From NCBI GenBank assembly GCA_037893225.1, contig JAZGUH010000720.1, positions 62,001 to 126,000 of the forward strand: a stretch of 64,000 nucleotides of DNA, in the 5' to 3' direction. How positions within the stretch are numbered: the first letter of the stretch is position 1; the number at the start of each line of letters is the position of its first letter. This DNA comes from Hippasteria phrygiana (lineage: Eukaryota; Echinodermata; Asteroidea; Valvatida; Goniasteridae). Shown here one piece after another: positions 11,127 to 26,200 of this stretch. Made by a program: the position numbers and the translations under genes. Under the pieces are notes generated by a model. That model was not told where the DNA came from. It did not search any database and saw nothing but the letters and a program-made list of their open reading frames with translations.

Positions 11127-14100
11127 CCGGCTAATTAGGCACTAATTAGTATTCGGCTGAAGCCTATACCAAAATTAAGTGTGGCCACAAGCATGGTCTT
11201 GTAGATTATGAAATCAAAGTTGGAGTTTTTCATAACATGTGAGGTACACTTTGTTTTAACGGGGTAGTTATGTACGCAGCCGAAAATTAACCGCATTACA
11301 ATAGTGCAGTGAAAACGGATTATATTTAACGGGCTAATTAGGCACTAATTAGTGTTCGGATGAAGCCTATACCAAAATAAAGTGTGCCCAGAAGCATGGT
11401 CTTGAAGATTATGAAATAAAAGTTGGAGTTTTTAATAACATGTGAGGTACACTTTGTTTTAAAGGGGTAGTGATGTACGCAGCCGAAAATGAACCGCATT
11501 ACAATAGTGCAGTGAAAACGGGGTATCTTTAACGGGCTAATTAGGCACTAAATAGTGTTCGGCTGAAGCCTATACCAAAATTAAGTGTGCCCAGAAGCAT
11601 GGTCTTGAAGATTATGAAATAAAAGTTGGAGTTTTTAATAACATGTGAGGTACACTTTGTTTTAAAGGGGTAGTGATGTACGCAGCCGAAAATGAACCGC
11701 ATTACAATAGTGCAGTGAAAACGGGGTATCTTTAACGGGCTAATTAGGCACTAATTAGTATTCGGATGAAGCCTATACCAAAATTAAGTGTGGCCACAAG
11801 CATGGTCTTGTAGATTATGAAATCAAAGTTGGAGTTTTTCATAACATGTGAGGTACACTTTGTTTTAACGGGGCAGTTATGTACGCAGCCGAAAATTAAC
11901 CGCATTACAATAGTGCAGTGAAAACGGATTATATTTAACGGGCTAATTAGGCACTAATTAGTGTTCGGCTGAAGCCTATACCAAAATTAAGTGTGCCCAG
12001 AGACATGGTCTTGAAGATTATGAAATAAAAGTTGGAGTTTTTAATAACATGTGAGGTACACTTTGTTTTAAAGGGGTAGTGATGTACGCAGCCGAAAATG
12101 AACCGCATTACAATAGTGCAGTGAAAACGGGGTATCTTTAACGGGCTAATTAGGCACTAATTAGTGTTCGGCTGAAGCCTATACCAAAATTAAGTGTGCC
12201 CAGAAGCATGGTCTTGAAGATTATGAAATAAAAGTTGGAGTTTTTAATAACATGTGAGGTACACTTTGTTTTAAAGGGGTAGTGATGTACGCAGCCGAAA
12301 ATGAACCGCATTACAATAGTGCAGTGAAAACGGGGTATCTTTAACGGGATAATTAGGCACTAATTAGTGTTCGGCTGAAGCCTATACCAAAATTAAGTGT
12401 GCCCAGAGACATGGTCTTGAAGATTATGAAATAAAAGTTGGAGTTTTTAATAACATGTGAGGTACACTTTGTTTTAAAGGGGTAGTGATGTACGCAGCCG
12501 AAAATGAACCGCATTACAATAGTGCAGTGAAAACGGGGTATCTTTAACGGGCTAATTAGGCACTAATTAGTGTTCGGCTGAAGCCTATACCAAAATTAAG
12601 TGTGCCCAGAAGCATGGTCTTGAAGATTATGAAATAAAAGTTGGAGTTTTTAATAACATGTGAGGTACACTTTGTTTTAAAGGGGTAGTGATGTACGCAG
12701 CCGAAAATGAACCGCATTACAATAGTGCAGTGAAAACGGGGTATCTTTAACGGGATAATTAGGCACTAATTAATGTTCGGCTGAAGCCTATACCAAAATC
12801 AAGTGTGCCCAGAAGCATGGTCTTGAAGATTATGAAATAAAAGTTGGAGTTTTTAATAACATGTGAGGTACACTTTGTTTTAAAGGGGTAGTGATGTACG
12901 CAGCCGAAAATGAACCGCATTACAATAGTGCAGTGAAAACGGGGTATCTTTAACGGGCTAATTAGGCACTAATTAGTGTTCGGCTGAAGCCTATACCAAA
13001 ATTAAGTGTGCCCAGAAGCATGGTCTTGAAGATTATGAAATAAAAGTTGGAGTTTTTAATAACATGTGAGGTACACTTTGTTTTAAAGGGGTAGTGATGT
13101 ACGCAGCCGAAAATGAACCGCATTACAATAGTGCAGTGAAAACGGGGTATCTTTAACGGGCTAATTAGGCACTAATTAGTGTTCGGCTGAAGCCTATACC
13201 AAAATTAAGTGTGCCCAGAAGCATGGTCTTGAAGATTATGAAATAAAAGTTGGAGTTTTTAATAACATGTGAGGTACACTTTGTTTTAAAGGGGTAGTGA
13301 TGTACGCAGCCGAAAATGAACCGCATTACAATAGTGCAGTGAAAACGGGGTATCTTTAACGGGCTAATTAGGCACTAATTAGTGTTCGGCTGAAGCCTAT
13401 ACCAAAATTAAGTGTGCCCAGAAGCATGGTCTTGAAGATTATGAAATAAAAGTTGGAGTTTTTAATAACATGTGAGGTACACTTTGTTTTAAAGGGGTAG
13501 TGATGTACGCAGCCGAAAATGAACCGCATTACAATAGTGCAGTGAAAACGGGGTATCTTTAACGGGCTAATTAGGCACTAATTAGTGTTCGGCTGAAGCC
13601 TATACCAAAATTAAGTGTGCCCAGAAGCATGGTCTTGAAGATTATGAAATAAAAGTTGGAGTTTTTAATAACATGTGAGGTACACTTTGTTTTAAAGGGG
13701 TAGTGATGTACGCAGCCGAAAATGAACCGCATTACAATAGTGCAGTGAAAACGGGGTATCTTTAACGGGCTAATTAGGCACTAAATAGTGTTCGGCTGAA
13801 GCCTATACCAAAATTAAGTGTGCCCAGAAGCATGGTCTTGAAGATTATGAAATAAAAGTTGGAGTTTTTAATAACATGTGAGGTACACTTTGTTTTAAAG
13901 GGGTAGTGATGTACGCAGCCGAAAATGAACCGCATTACAATAGTGCAGTGAAAACGGGGTATCTTTAACCGGCTAATTAGGCACTAATTAGTATTCGGCT
14001 GAAGCCTATACCAAAATTAAGTGTGGCCACAAGCATGGTCTTGTAGATTATGAAATCAAAGTTGGAGTTTTTCATAACATGTGAGGTACACTTTGTTTTA

Positions 14101-16600
14101 ACGGGGTAGTTATGTACGCAGCCGAAAATTAACCGCATTACAATAGTGCAGTGAAAACGGATTATATTTAACGGGCTAATTAGGCACTAATTAGTGTTCG
14201 GATGAAGCCTATACCAAAATAAAGTGTGCCCAGAAGCATGGTCTTGAAGATTATGAAATAAAAGTTGGAGTTTTTAATAACATGTGAGGTACACTTTGTT
14301 TTAAAGGGGTAGTGATGTACGCAGCCGAAAATGAACCGCATTACAATAGTGCAGTGAAAACGGGGTATCTTTAACGGGCTAATTAGGCACTAAATAGTGT
14401 TCGGCTGAAGCCTATACCAAAATTAAGTGTGCCCAGAAGCATGGTCTTGAAGATTATGAAATAAAAGTTGGAGTTTTTAATAACATGTGAGGTACACTTT
14501 GTTTTAAAGGGGTAGTGATGTACGCAGCCGAAAATGAACCGCATTACAATAGTGCAGTGAAAACGGGGTATCTTTAACGGGCTAATTAGGCACTAATTAG
14601 TATTCGGATGAAGCCTATACCAAAATTAAGTGTGGCCACAAGCATGGTCTTGTAGATTATGAAATCAAAGTTGGAGTTTTTCATAACATGTGAGGTACAC
14701 TTTGTTTTAACGGGGCAGTTATGTACGCAGCCGAAAATTAACCGCATTACAATAGTGCAGTGAAAACGGATTATATTTAACGGGCTAATTAGGCACTAAT
14801 TAGTGTTCGGCTGAAGCCTATACCAAAATTAAGTGTGCCCAGAGACATGGTCTTGAAGATTATGAAATAAAAGTTGGAGTTTTTAATAACATGTGAGGTA
14901 CACTTTGTTTTAAAGGGGTAGTGATGTACGCAGCCGAAAATGAACCGCATTACAATAGTGCAGTGAAAACGGGGTATCTTTAACGGGCTAATTAGGCACT
15001 AATTAGTGTTCGGCTGAAGCCTATACCAAAATTAAGTGTGCCCAGAAGCATGGTCTTGAAGATTATGAAATAAAAGTTGGAGTTTTTAATAACATGTGAG
15101 GTACACTTTGTTTTAAAGGGGTAGTGATGTACGCAGCCGAAAATGAACCGCATTACAATAGTGCAGTGAAAACGGGGTATCTTTAACGGGATAATTAGGC
15201 ACTAATTAGTGTTCGGCTGAAGCCTATACCAAAATTAAGTGTGCCCAGAGACATGGTCTTGAAGATTATGAAATAAAAGTTGGAGTTTTTAATAACATGT
15301 GAGGTACACTTTGTTTTAAAGGGGTAGTGATGTACGCAGCCGAAAATGAACCGCATTACAATAGTGCAGTGAAAACGGGGTATCTTTAACGGGCTAATTA
15401 GGCACTAATTAGTGTTCGGCTGAAGCCTATACCAAAATTAAGTGTGCCCAGAAGCATGGTCTTGAAGATTATGAAATAAAAGTTGGAGTTTTTAATAACA
15501 TGTGAGGTACACTTTGTTTTAAAGGGGTAGTGATGTACGCAGCCGAAAATGAACCGCATTACAATAGTGCAGTGAAAACGGGGTATCTTTAACGGGATAA
15601 TTAGGCACTAATTAATGTTCGGCTGAAGCCTATACCAAAATCAAGTGTGCCCAGAAGCATGGTCTTGAAGATTATGAAATAAAAGTTGGAGTTTTTAATA
15701 ACATGTGAGGTACACTTTGTTTTAAAGGGGTAGTGATGTACGCAGCCGAAAATGAACCGCATTACAATAGTGCAGTGAAAACGGGGTATCTTTAACGGGC
15801 TAATTAGGCACTAATTAGTGTTCGGCTGAAGCCTATACCAAAATTAAGTGTGCCCAGAAGCATGGTCTTGAAGATTATGAAATAAAAGTTGGAGTTTTTA
15901 ATAACATGTGAGGTACACTTTGTTTTAAAGGGGTAGTGATGTACGCAGCCGAAAATGAACCGCATTACAATAGTGCAGTGAAAACGGGGTATCTTTAACG
16001 GGCTAATTAGGCACTAATTAGTGTTCGGCTGAAGCCTATACCAAAATTAAGTGTGCCCAGAAGCATGGTCTTGAAGATTATGAAATAAAAGTTGGAGTTT
16101 TTAATAACATGTGAGGTACACTTTGTTTTAAAGGGGTAGTGATGTACGCAGCCGAAAATGAACCGCATTACAATAGTGCAGTGAAAACGGGGTATCTTTA
16201 ACGGGCTAATTAGGCACTAAATAGTGTTCGGCTGAAGCCTATACCAAAATAAAGTGTGCCCAGAAGCATGGTCTTGAAGATTATGAAATAAAAGTTGGAG
16301 TTTTTAATAACATGTGAGGTACACTTTGTTTTAAAGGGGTAGTGATGTACGCAGCCGAAAATGAACCGCATTACAATAGTGCAGTGAAAACGGGGTATCT
16401 TTAACGGGCTAATTAGGCACTAATTAGTATTCGGCTGAAGCCTATACCAAAATTAAGTGTGGCCACAAGCATGGTCTTGTAGATTATGAAATCAAAGTTG
16501 GAGTTTTTCATAACATGTGAGGTACACTTTGTTTTAACGGGGTAGTTATGTACGCAGCCGAAAATTAACCGCATTACAATAGTGCAGTGAAAACGGATTA
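11127..16600 (+). repeat. Tandem 14-monomer block (period 2842 bp)
   Basis: A private change TTTAACCGGCT is found at 11127 and 13969, 2842 bp (14 x 203) apart. The divergent GGCCACAAGC monomers repeat with the same offset: 11183 to 14025, and 11792 to 14634. A further divergent monomer follows at 16461 without the ACCGG mark. This is strong evidence for one recent 14-monomer duplication. Confidence 0.85.
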
Positions 16601-19600
16601 TATTTAACGGGCTAATTAGGCACTAATTAGTGTTCGGATGAAGCCTATACCAAAATAAAGTGTGCCCAGAAGCATGGTCTTGAAGATTATGAAATAAAAG
16701 TTGGAGTTTTTAATAACATGTGAGGTACACTTTGTTTTAAAGGGGTAGTGATGTACGCAGCCGAAAATGAACCGCATTACAATAGTGCAGTGAAAACGGG
16801 GTATCTTTAACGGGCTAATTAGGCACTAATTAGTGTTCGGCTGAAGCCTATACCAAAATTAAGTGTGCCCAGAAGCATGGTCTTGAAGATTATGAAATAA
16901 AAGTTGGAGTTTTTAATAACATGTGAGGTACACTTTGTTTTAAAGGGGTAGTGATGTACGCAGCCGAAAATGAACCGCATTACAATAGTGCAGTGAAAAC
17001 GGGGTATCTTTAACGGGATAATTAGGCACTAATTAATGTTCGGCTGAAGCCTATACCAAAATCAAGTGTGCCCAGAAGCATGGTCTTGAAGATTATGAAA
17101 TAAAAGTTGGAGTTTTTAATAACATGTGAGGTACACTTTGTTTTAAAGGGGTAGTGATGTACGCAGCCGAAAATGAACCGCATTACAATAGTGCAGTGAA
17201 AACGGGGTATCTTTAACGGGCTAATTAGGCACTAATTAGTGTTCGGCTGAAGCCTATACCAAAATTAAGTGTGCCCAGAAGCATGGTCTTGAAGATTATG
17301 AAATAAAAGTTGGAGTTTTTAATAACATGTGAGGTACACTTTGTTTTAAAGGGGTAGTGATGTACGCAGCCGAAAATGAACCGCATTACAATAGTGCAGT
17401 GAAAACGGGGTATCTTTAACGGGATAATTAGGCACTAATTAATGTTCGGCTGAAGCCTATACCAAAATCAAGTGTGCCCAGAAGCATGGTCTTGAAGATT
17501 ATGAAATAAAAGTTGGAGTTTTTAATAACATGTGAGGTACACTTTGTTTTAAAGGGGTAGTGATGTACGCAGCCGAAAATGAACCGCATTACAATAGTGC
17601 AGTGAAAACGGGGTATCTTTAACGGGCTAATTAGGCACTAATTAGTATTCGGCTGAAGCCTATACCAAAATTAAGTGTGCCCAGAAGCATGGTCTTGAAG
17701 ATTATGAAATAAAAGTTGGAGTTTTTAATAACATGTGAGGTACACTTTGTTTTAAAGGGGTAGTGATGTACGCAGCCGAAAATGAACCGCATTACAATAG
17801 TGCAGTGAAAACGGGGTATCTTTAACGGGCTAATTAGGCACTAATTAGTGTTCGGCTGAAGCCTATACCAAAATTAAGTGTGCCCAGAGACATGGTCTTG
17901 AAGATTATGAAATAAAAGTTGGAGTTTTTAATAACATGTGAGGTACACTTTGTTTTAAAGGGGTAGTGATGTACGCAGCCGAAAATGAACCGCATTACAA
18001 TAGTGCAGTGAAAACGGGGTATCTTTAACGGCTAATTAGGCACTAATTAGTATTCGGCTGAAGCCTATACCAAAATTAAGTGTGCCCAGAAGCATGGTCT
18101 TGAAGATTATGAAATAAAAGTTGGAGTTTTTAATAACATGTGAGGTACACTTTGTTTTAAAGGGGTAGTGATGTACGCAGCCGAAAATGAACCGCATTAC
18201 AATAGTGCAGTGAAAACGGGGTATCTTTAACGGGCTAATTAGGCACTAATTAGTGTTCGGCTGAAGCCTATACCAAAATTAAGTGTGCCCAGAAGCATGG
18301 TCTTGAAGATTATGAAATAAAAGTTGGAGTTTTTAATAACATGTGAGGTACACTTTGTTTTAAAGGGGTAGTGATGTACGCAGCCGAAAATGAACCGCAT
18401 TACAATAGTGCAGTGAAAACGGGGTATCTTTAACGGGCTAATTAGGCACTAAATAGTGTTCGGCTGAAGCCTATACCAAAATAAAGTGTGCCCAGAAGCA
18501 TGGTCTTGAAGATTATGAAATAAAAGTTGGAGTTTTTAATAACATGTGAGGTACACTTTGTTTTAAAGGGGTAGTGATGTACGCAGCCGAAAATGAACCG
18601 CATTACAATAGTGCAGTGAAAACGGGGTATCTTTAACGGGCTAATTAGGCACTAATTAGTATTCGGCTGAAGCCTATACCAAAATTAAGTGTGGCCACAA
18701 GCATGGTCTTGTAGATTATGAAATCAAAGTTGGAGTTTTTCATAACATGTGAGGTACACTTTGTTTTAACGGGGTAGTTATGTACGCAGCCGAAAATTAA
18801 CCGCATTACAATAGTGCAGTGAAAACGGATTATATTTAACGGGCTAATTAGGCACTAATTAGTGTTCGGATGAAGCCTATACCAAAATAAAGTGTGCCCA
18901 GAAGCATGGTCTTGAAGATTATGAAATAAAAGTTGGAGTTTTTAATAACATGTGAGGTACACTTTGTTTTAAAGGGGTAGTGATGTACGCAGCCGAAAAT
19001 GAACCGCATTACAATAGTGCAGTGAAAACGGGGTATCTTTAACGGGCTAATTAGGCACTAATTAGTGTTCGGCTGAAGCCTATACCAAAATTAAGTGTGC
19101 CCAGAGACATGGTCTTGAAGATTATGAAATAAAAGTTGGAGTTTTTAATAACATGTGAGGTACACTTTGTTTTAAAGGGGTAGTGATGTACGCAGCCGAA
19201 AATGAACCGCATTACAATAGTGCAGTGAAAACGGGGTATCTTTAACGGCTAATTAGGCACTAATTAGTATTCGGCTGAAGCCTATACCAAAATTAAGTGT
19301 GCCCAGAAGCATGGTCTTGAAGATTATGAAATAAAAGTTGGAGTTTTTAATAACATGTGAGGTACACTTTGTTTTAAAGGGGTAGTGATGTACGCAGCCG
19401 AAAATGAACCGCATTACAATAGTGCAGTGAAAACGGGGTATCTTTAACGGGCTAATTAGGCACTAATTAGTATTCGGCTGAAGCCTATACCAAAATTAAG
19501 TGTGCCCAGAAGCATGGTCTTGAAGATTATGAAATAAAAGTTGGAGTTTTTAATAACATGTGAGGTACACTTTGTTTTAAAGGGGTAGTGATGTACGCAG

Positions 19601-20649
19601 CCGAAAATGAACCGCATTACAATAGTGCAGTGAAAACGGGGTATCTTTAACGGGCTAATTAGGCACTAATTAGTGTTCGGCTGAAGCCTATACCAAAATT
19701 AAGTGTGCCCAGAAGCATGGTCTTGAAGATTATGAAATAAAAGTTGGAGTTTTTAATAACATGTGAGGTACACTTTGTTTTAAAGGGGTAGTGATGTACG
19801 CAGCCGAAAATGAACCGCATTACAATAGTGCAGTGAAAACGGGGTATCTTTAACGGGATAATTAGGCACTAATTAATGTTCGGCTGAAGCCTATACCAAA
19901 ATCAAGTGTGCCCAGAAGCATGGTCTTGAAGATTATGAAATAAAAGTTGGAGTTTTTAATAACATGTGAGGTACACTTTGTTTTAAAGGGGTAGTGATGT
20001 ACGCAGCCGAAAATGAACCGCATTACAATAGTGCAGTGAAAACGGGGTATCTTTAACGGGCTAATTAGGCACTAATTAGTGTTCGGCTGAAGCCTATACC
20101 AAAATTAAGTGTGCCCAGAGACATGGTCTTGAAGATTATGAAATAAAAGTTGGAGTTTTTAATAACATGTGAGGTACACTTTGTTTTAAAGGGGTAGTGA
20201 TGTACGCAGCCGAAAATGAACCGCATTACAATAGTGCAGTGAAAACGGGGTATCTTTAACGGCTAATTAGGCACTAATTAGTATTCGGCTGAAGCCTATA
20301 CCAAAATTAAGTGTGCCCAGAAGCATGGTCTTGAAGATTATGAAATAAAAGTTGGAGTTTTTAATAACATGTGAGGTACACTTTGTTTTAAAGGGGTAGT
20401 GATGTACGCAGCCGAAAATGAACCGCATTACAATAGTGCAGTGAAAACGGGGTATCTTTAACGGGCTAATTAGGCACTAATTAGTGTTCGGCTGAAGCCT
20501 ATACCAAAATTAAGTGTGCCCAGAAGCATGGTCTTGAAGATTATGAAATAAAAGTTGGAGTTTTTAATAACATGTGAGGTACACTTTGTTTTAAAGGGGT
20601 AGTGATGTACGCAGCCGAAAATGAACCGCATTACAATAGTGCAGTGAAA

Positions 20650-21480
20650 ACGGGGTATCTTTAACGGCTAATTAGGCACTAATTAGTATTCGGCTGAAGC
20701 CTATACCAAAATTAAGTGTGCCCAGAAGCATGGTCTTGAAGATTATGAAATAAAAGTTGGAGTTTTTAATAACATGTGAGGTACACTTTGTTTTAAAGGG
20801 GTAGTGATGTACGCAGCCGAAAATGAACCGCATTACAATAGTGCAGTGAAAACGGGGTATCTTTAACGGCTAATTAGGCACTAATTAGTATTCGGCTGAA
20901 GCCTATACCAAAATTAAGTGTGCCCAGAAGCATGGTCTTGAAGATTATGAAATAAAAGTTGGAGTTTTTAATAACATGTGAGGTACACTTTGTTTTAAAG
21001 GGGTAGTGATGTACGCAGCCGAAAATGAACCGCATTACAATAGTGCAGTGAAAACGGGGTATCTTTAACGGCTAATTAGGCACTAATTAGTATTCGGCTG
21101 AAGCCTATACCAAAATTAAGTGTGCCCAGAAGCATGGTCTTGAAGATTATGAAATAAAAGTTGGAGTTTTTAATAACATGTGAGGTACACTTTGTTTTAA
21201 AGGGGTAGTGATGTACGCAGCCGAAAATGAACCGCATTACAATAGTGCAGTGAAAACGGGGTATCTTTAACGGCTAATTAGGCACTAATTAGTATTCGGC
21301 TGAAGCCTATACCAAAATTAAGTGTGCCCAGAAGCATGGTCTTGAAGATTATGAAATAAAAGTTGGAGTTTTTAATAACATGTGAGGTACACTTTGTTTT
21401 AAAGGGGTAGTGATGTACGCAGCCGAAAATGAACCGCATTACAATAGTGCAGTGAAAACGGGGTATCTTTAACGGGCTAA
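20650..21480 (+). repeat. Run of identical 202-bp single-G-deletion monomers
   Basis: Four consecutive monomers beginning at about 20655, 20857, 21059 and 21261 all carry the AACGGCTAATT one-base deletion together with AGTATTCGG. Elsewhere this variant usually alternates with other types. A homogeneous run looks like very recent single-monomer expansion. Confidence 0.7.
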
Positions 21481-23299
21481 TTAGGCACTAATTAGTGTTC
21501 GGCTGAAGCCTATACCAAAATTAAGTGTGCCCAGAAGCATGGTCTTGAAGATTATGAAATAAAAGTTGGAGTTTTTAATAACATGTGAGGTACACTTTGT
21601 TTTAAAGGGGTAGTGATGTACGCAGCCGAAAATGAACCGCATTACAATAGTGCAGTGAAAACGGGGTATCTTTAACGGGATAATTAGGCACTAATTAGTG
21701 TTCGGCTGAAGCCTATACCAAAATTAAGTGTGCCCAGAGACATGGTCTTGAAGATTATGAAATAAAAGTTGGAGTTTTTAATAACATGTGAGGTACACTT
21801 TGTTTTAAAGGGGTAGTGATGTACGCAGCCGAAAATGAACCGCATTACAATAGTGCAGTGAAAACGGGGTATCTTTAACGGCTAATTAGGCACTAATTAG
21901 TATTCGGCTGAAGCCTATACCAAATTTAAGTGTGCCCAGAAGCATGGTCTTGAAGATTATGAAATAAAAGTTGGAGTTTTTAATAACATGTGAGGTACAC
22001 TTTGTTTTAAAGGGGTAGTGATGTACGCAGCCGAAAATGAACCGCATTACAATAGTGCAGTGAAAACGGGGTATCTTTAACGGGATAATTAGGCACTAAT
22101 TAGTGTTCGGCTGAAGCCTATACCAAAATTAAGTGTGCCCAGAAGCATGGTCTTGAAGATTATGAAATAAAAGTTGGAGTTTTTAATAACATGTGAGGTA
22201 CACTTTGTTTTAAAGGGGTAGTGATGTACGCAGCCGAAAATGAACCGCATTACAATAGTGCAGTGAAAACGGGGTATCTTTAACGGGCTAATTAGGCACT
22301 AATTAGTGTTCGGCTGAAGCCTATACCAAAATTAAGTGTGCCCAGAAGCATGGTCTTGAAGATTATGAAATAAAAGTTGGAGTTTTTAATAACATGTGAG
22401 GTACACTTTGTTTTAAAGGGGTAGTGATGTACGCAGCCGAAAATGAACCGCATTACAATAGTGCAGTGAAAACGGGGTATCTTTAACGGCTAATTAGGCA
22501 CTAATTAGTATTCGGCTGAAGCCTATACCAAAATTAAGTGTGCCCAGAAGCATGGTCTTGAAGATTATGAAATAAAAGTTGGAGTTTTTAATAACATGTG
22601 AGGTACACTTTGTTTTAAAGGGGTAGTGATGTACGCAGCCGAAAATGAACCGCATTACAATAGTGCAGTGAAAACGGGGTATCTTTAACGGCTAATTAGG
22701 CACTAATTAGTATTCGGCTGAAGCCTATACCAAAATTAAGTGTGCCCAGAAGCATGGTCTTGAAGATTATGAAATAAAAGTTGGAGTTTTTAATAACATG
22801 TGAGGTACACTTTGTTTTAAAGGGGTAGTGATGTACGCAGCCGAAAATGAACCGCATTACAATAGTGCAGTGAAAACGGGGTATCTTTAACGGGCTAATT
22901 AGGCACTAATTAGTGTTCGGCTGAAGCCTATACCAAAATTAAGTGTGCCCAGAAGCATGGTCTTGAAGATTATGAAATAAAAGTTGGAGTTTTTAATAAC
23001 ATGTGAGGTACACTTTGTTTTAAAGGGGTAGTGATGTACGCAGCCGAAAATGAACCGCATTACAATAGTGCAGTGAAAACGGGGTATCTTTAACGGGATA
23101 ATTAGGCACTAATTAGTGTTCGGCTGAAGCCTATACCAAAATTAAGTGTGCCCAGAGACATGGTCTTGAAGATTATGAAATAAAAGTTGGAGTTTTTAAT
23201 AACATGTGAGGTACACTTTGTTTTAAAGGGGTAGTGATGTACGCAGCCGAAAATGAACCGCATTACAATAGTGCAGTGAAAACGGGGTATCTTTAACGG

Positions 23300-26200
23300 C
23301 TAATTAGGCACTAATTAGTATTCGGCTGAAGCCTATACCAAATTTAAGTGTGCCCAGAAGCATGGTCTTGAAGATTATGAAATAAAAGTTGGAGTTTTTA
23401 ATAACATGTGAGGTACACTTTGTTTTAAAGGGGTAGTGATGTACGCAGCCGAAAATGAACCGCATTACAATAGTGCAGTGAAAACGGGGTATCTTTAACG
23501 GGCTAATTAGGCACTAATTAGTGTTCGGCTGAAGCCTATACCAAAATTAAGTGTGCCCAGAAGCATGGTCTTGAAGATTATGAAATAAAAGTTGGAGTTT
23601 TTAATAACATGTGAGGTACACTTTGTTTTAAAGGGGTAGTGATGTACGCAGCCGAAAATGAACCGCATTACAATAGTGCAGTGAAAACGGGGTATCTTTA
23701 ACGGGCTAATTAGGCACTAAATAGTGTTCGGCTGAAGCCTATACCAAAATAAAGTGTGCCCAGAAGCATGGTCTTGAAGATTATGAAATAAAAGTTGGAG
23801 TTTTTAATAACATGTGAGGTACACTTTGTTTTAAAGGGGTAGTGATGTACGCAGCCGAAAATGAACCGCATTACAATAGTGCAGTGAAAACGGGGTATCT
23901 TTAACGGGCTAATTAGGCACTAATTAGTATTCGGCTGAAGCCTATACCAAAATTAAGTGTGGCCACAAGCATGGTCTTGTAGATTATGAAATCAAAGTTG
24001 GAGTTTTTCATAACATGTGAGGTACACTTTGTTTTAACGGGGTAGTTATGTACGCAGCCGAAAATTAACCGCATTACAATAGTGCAGTGAAAACGGATTA
24101 TATTTAACGGGCTAATTAGGCACTAATTAGTGTTCGGATGAAGCCTATACCAAAATCAAGTGTGCCCAGAAGCATGGTATTGAAGATTATGAAATAAAAG
24201 TTGGAGTTTTTAATAACATGTGAGGTACACTTTGTTTTAAAGGGGTAGTGATGTACGCAGCCGAAAATGAACCGCATTACAATAGTGCAGTGAAAACGGG
24301 GTATCTTTAACGGGCTAATTAGGCACTAATTAGTGTTCGGCTGAAGCCTATACCAAAATTAAGTGTGCCCAGAGACATGGTCTTGAAGATTATGAAATAA
24401 AAGTTGGAGTTTTTAATAACATGTGAGGTACACTTTGTTTTAAAGGGGTAGTGATGTACGCAGCCGAAAATGAACCGCATTACAATAGTGCAGTGAAAAC
24501 GGGGTATCTTTAACGGCTAATTAGGCACTAATTAGTATTCGGCTGAAGCCTATACCAAAATTAAGTGTGCCCAGAAGCATGGTCTTGAAGATTATGAAAT
24601 AAAAGTTGGAGTTTTTAATAACATGTGAGGTACACTTTGTTTTAAAGGGGTAGTGATGTACGCAGCCGAAAATGAACCGCATTACAATAGTGCAGTGAAA
24701 ACGGGGTATCTTTAACGGGCTAATTAGGCACTAATTAGTATTCGGCTGAAGCCTATACCAAAATTAAGTGTGCCCAGAAGCATGGTCTTGAAGATTATGA
24801 AATAAAAGTTGGAGTTTTTAATAACATGTGAGGTACACTTTGTTTTAAAGGGGTAGTGATGTACGCAGCCGAAAATGAACCGCATTACAATAGTGCAGTG
24901 AAAACGGGGTATCTTTAACGGGCTAATTAGGCACTAATTAGTGTTCGGCTGAAGCCTATACCAAAATTAAGTGTGCCCAGAGACATGGTCTTGAAGATTA
25001 TGAAATAAAAGTTGGAGTTTTTAATAACATGTGAGGTACACTTTGTTTTAAAGGGGTAGTGATGTACGCAGCCGAAAATGAACCGCATTACAATAGTGCA
25101 GTGAAAACGGGGTATCTTTAACGGCTAATTAGGCACTAATTAGTATTCGGCTGAAGCCTATACCAAAATTAAGTGTGCCCAGAAGCATGGTCTTGAAGAT
25201 TATGAAATAAAAGTTGGAGTTTTTAATAACATGTGAGGTACACTTTGTTTTAAAGGGGTAGTGATGTACGCAGCCGAAAATGAACCGCATTACAATAGTG
25301 CAGTGAAAACGGGGTATCTTTAACGGGCTAATTAGGCACTAATTAGTGTTCGGCTGAAGCCTATACCAAAATTAAGTGTGCCCAGAAGCATGGTCTTGAA
25401 GATTATGAAATAAAAGTTGGAGTTTTTAATAACATGTGAGGTACACTTTGTTTTAAAGGGGTAGTGATGTACGCAGCCGAAAATGAACCGCATTACAATA
25501 GTGCAGTGAAAACGGGGTATCTTTAACGGCTAATTAGGCACTAATTAGTATTCGGCTGAAGCCTATACCAAAATTAAGTGTGCCCAGAAGCATGGTCTTG
25601 AAGATTATGAAATAAAAGTTGGAGTTTTTAATAACATGTGAGGTACACTTTGTTTTAAAGGGGTAGTGATGTACGCAGCCGAAAATGAACCGCATTACAA
25701 TAGTGCAGTGAAAACGGGGTATCTTTAACGGCTAATTAGGCACTAATTAGTATTCGGCTGAAGCCTATACCAAAATTAAGTGTGCCCAGAAGCATGGTCT
25801 TGAAGATTATGAAATAAAAGTTGGAGTTTTTAATAACATGTGAGGTACACTTTGTTTTAAAGGGGTAGTGATGTACGCAGCCGAAAATGAACCGCATTAC
25901 AATAGTGCAGTGAAAACGGGGTATCTTTAACGGGCTAATTAGGCACTAATTAGTGTTCGGCTGAAGCCTATACCAAAATTAAGTGTGCCCAGAAGCATGG
26001 TCTTGAAGATTATGAAATAAAAGTTGGAGTTTTTAATAACATGTGAGGTACACTTTGTTTTAAAGGGGTAGTGATGTACGCAGCCGAAAATGAACCGCAT
26101 TACAATAGTGCAGTGAAAACGGGGTATCTTTAACGGGATAATTAGGCACTAATTAGTGTTCGGCTGAAGCCTATACCAAAATTAAGTGTGCCCAGAGACA

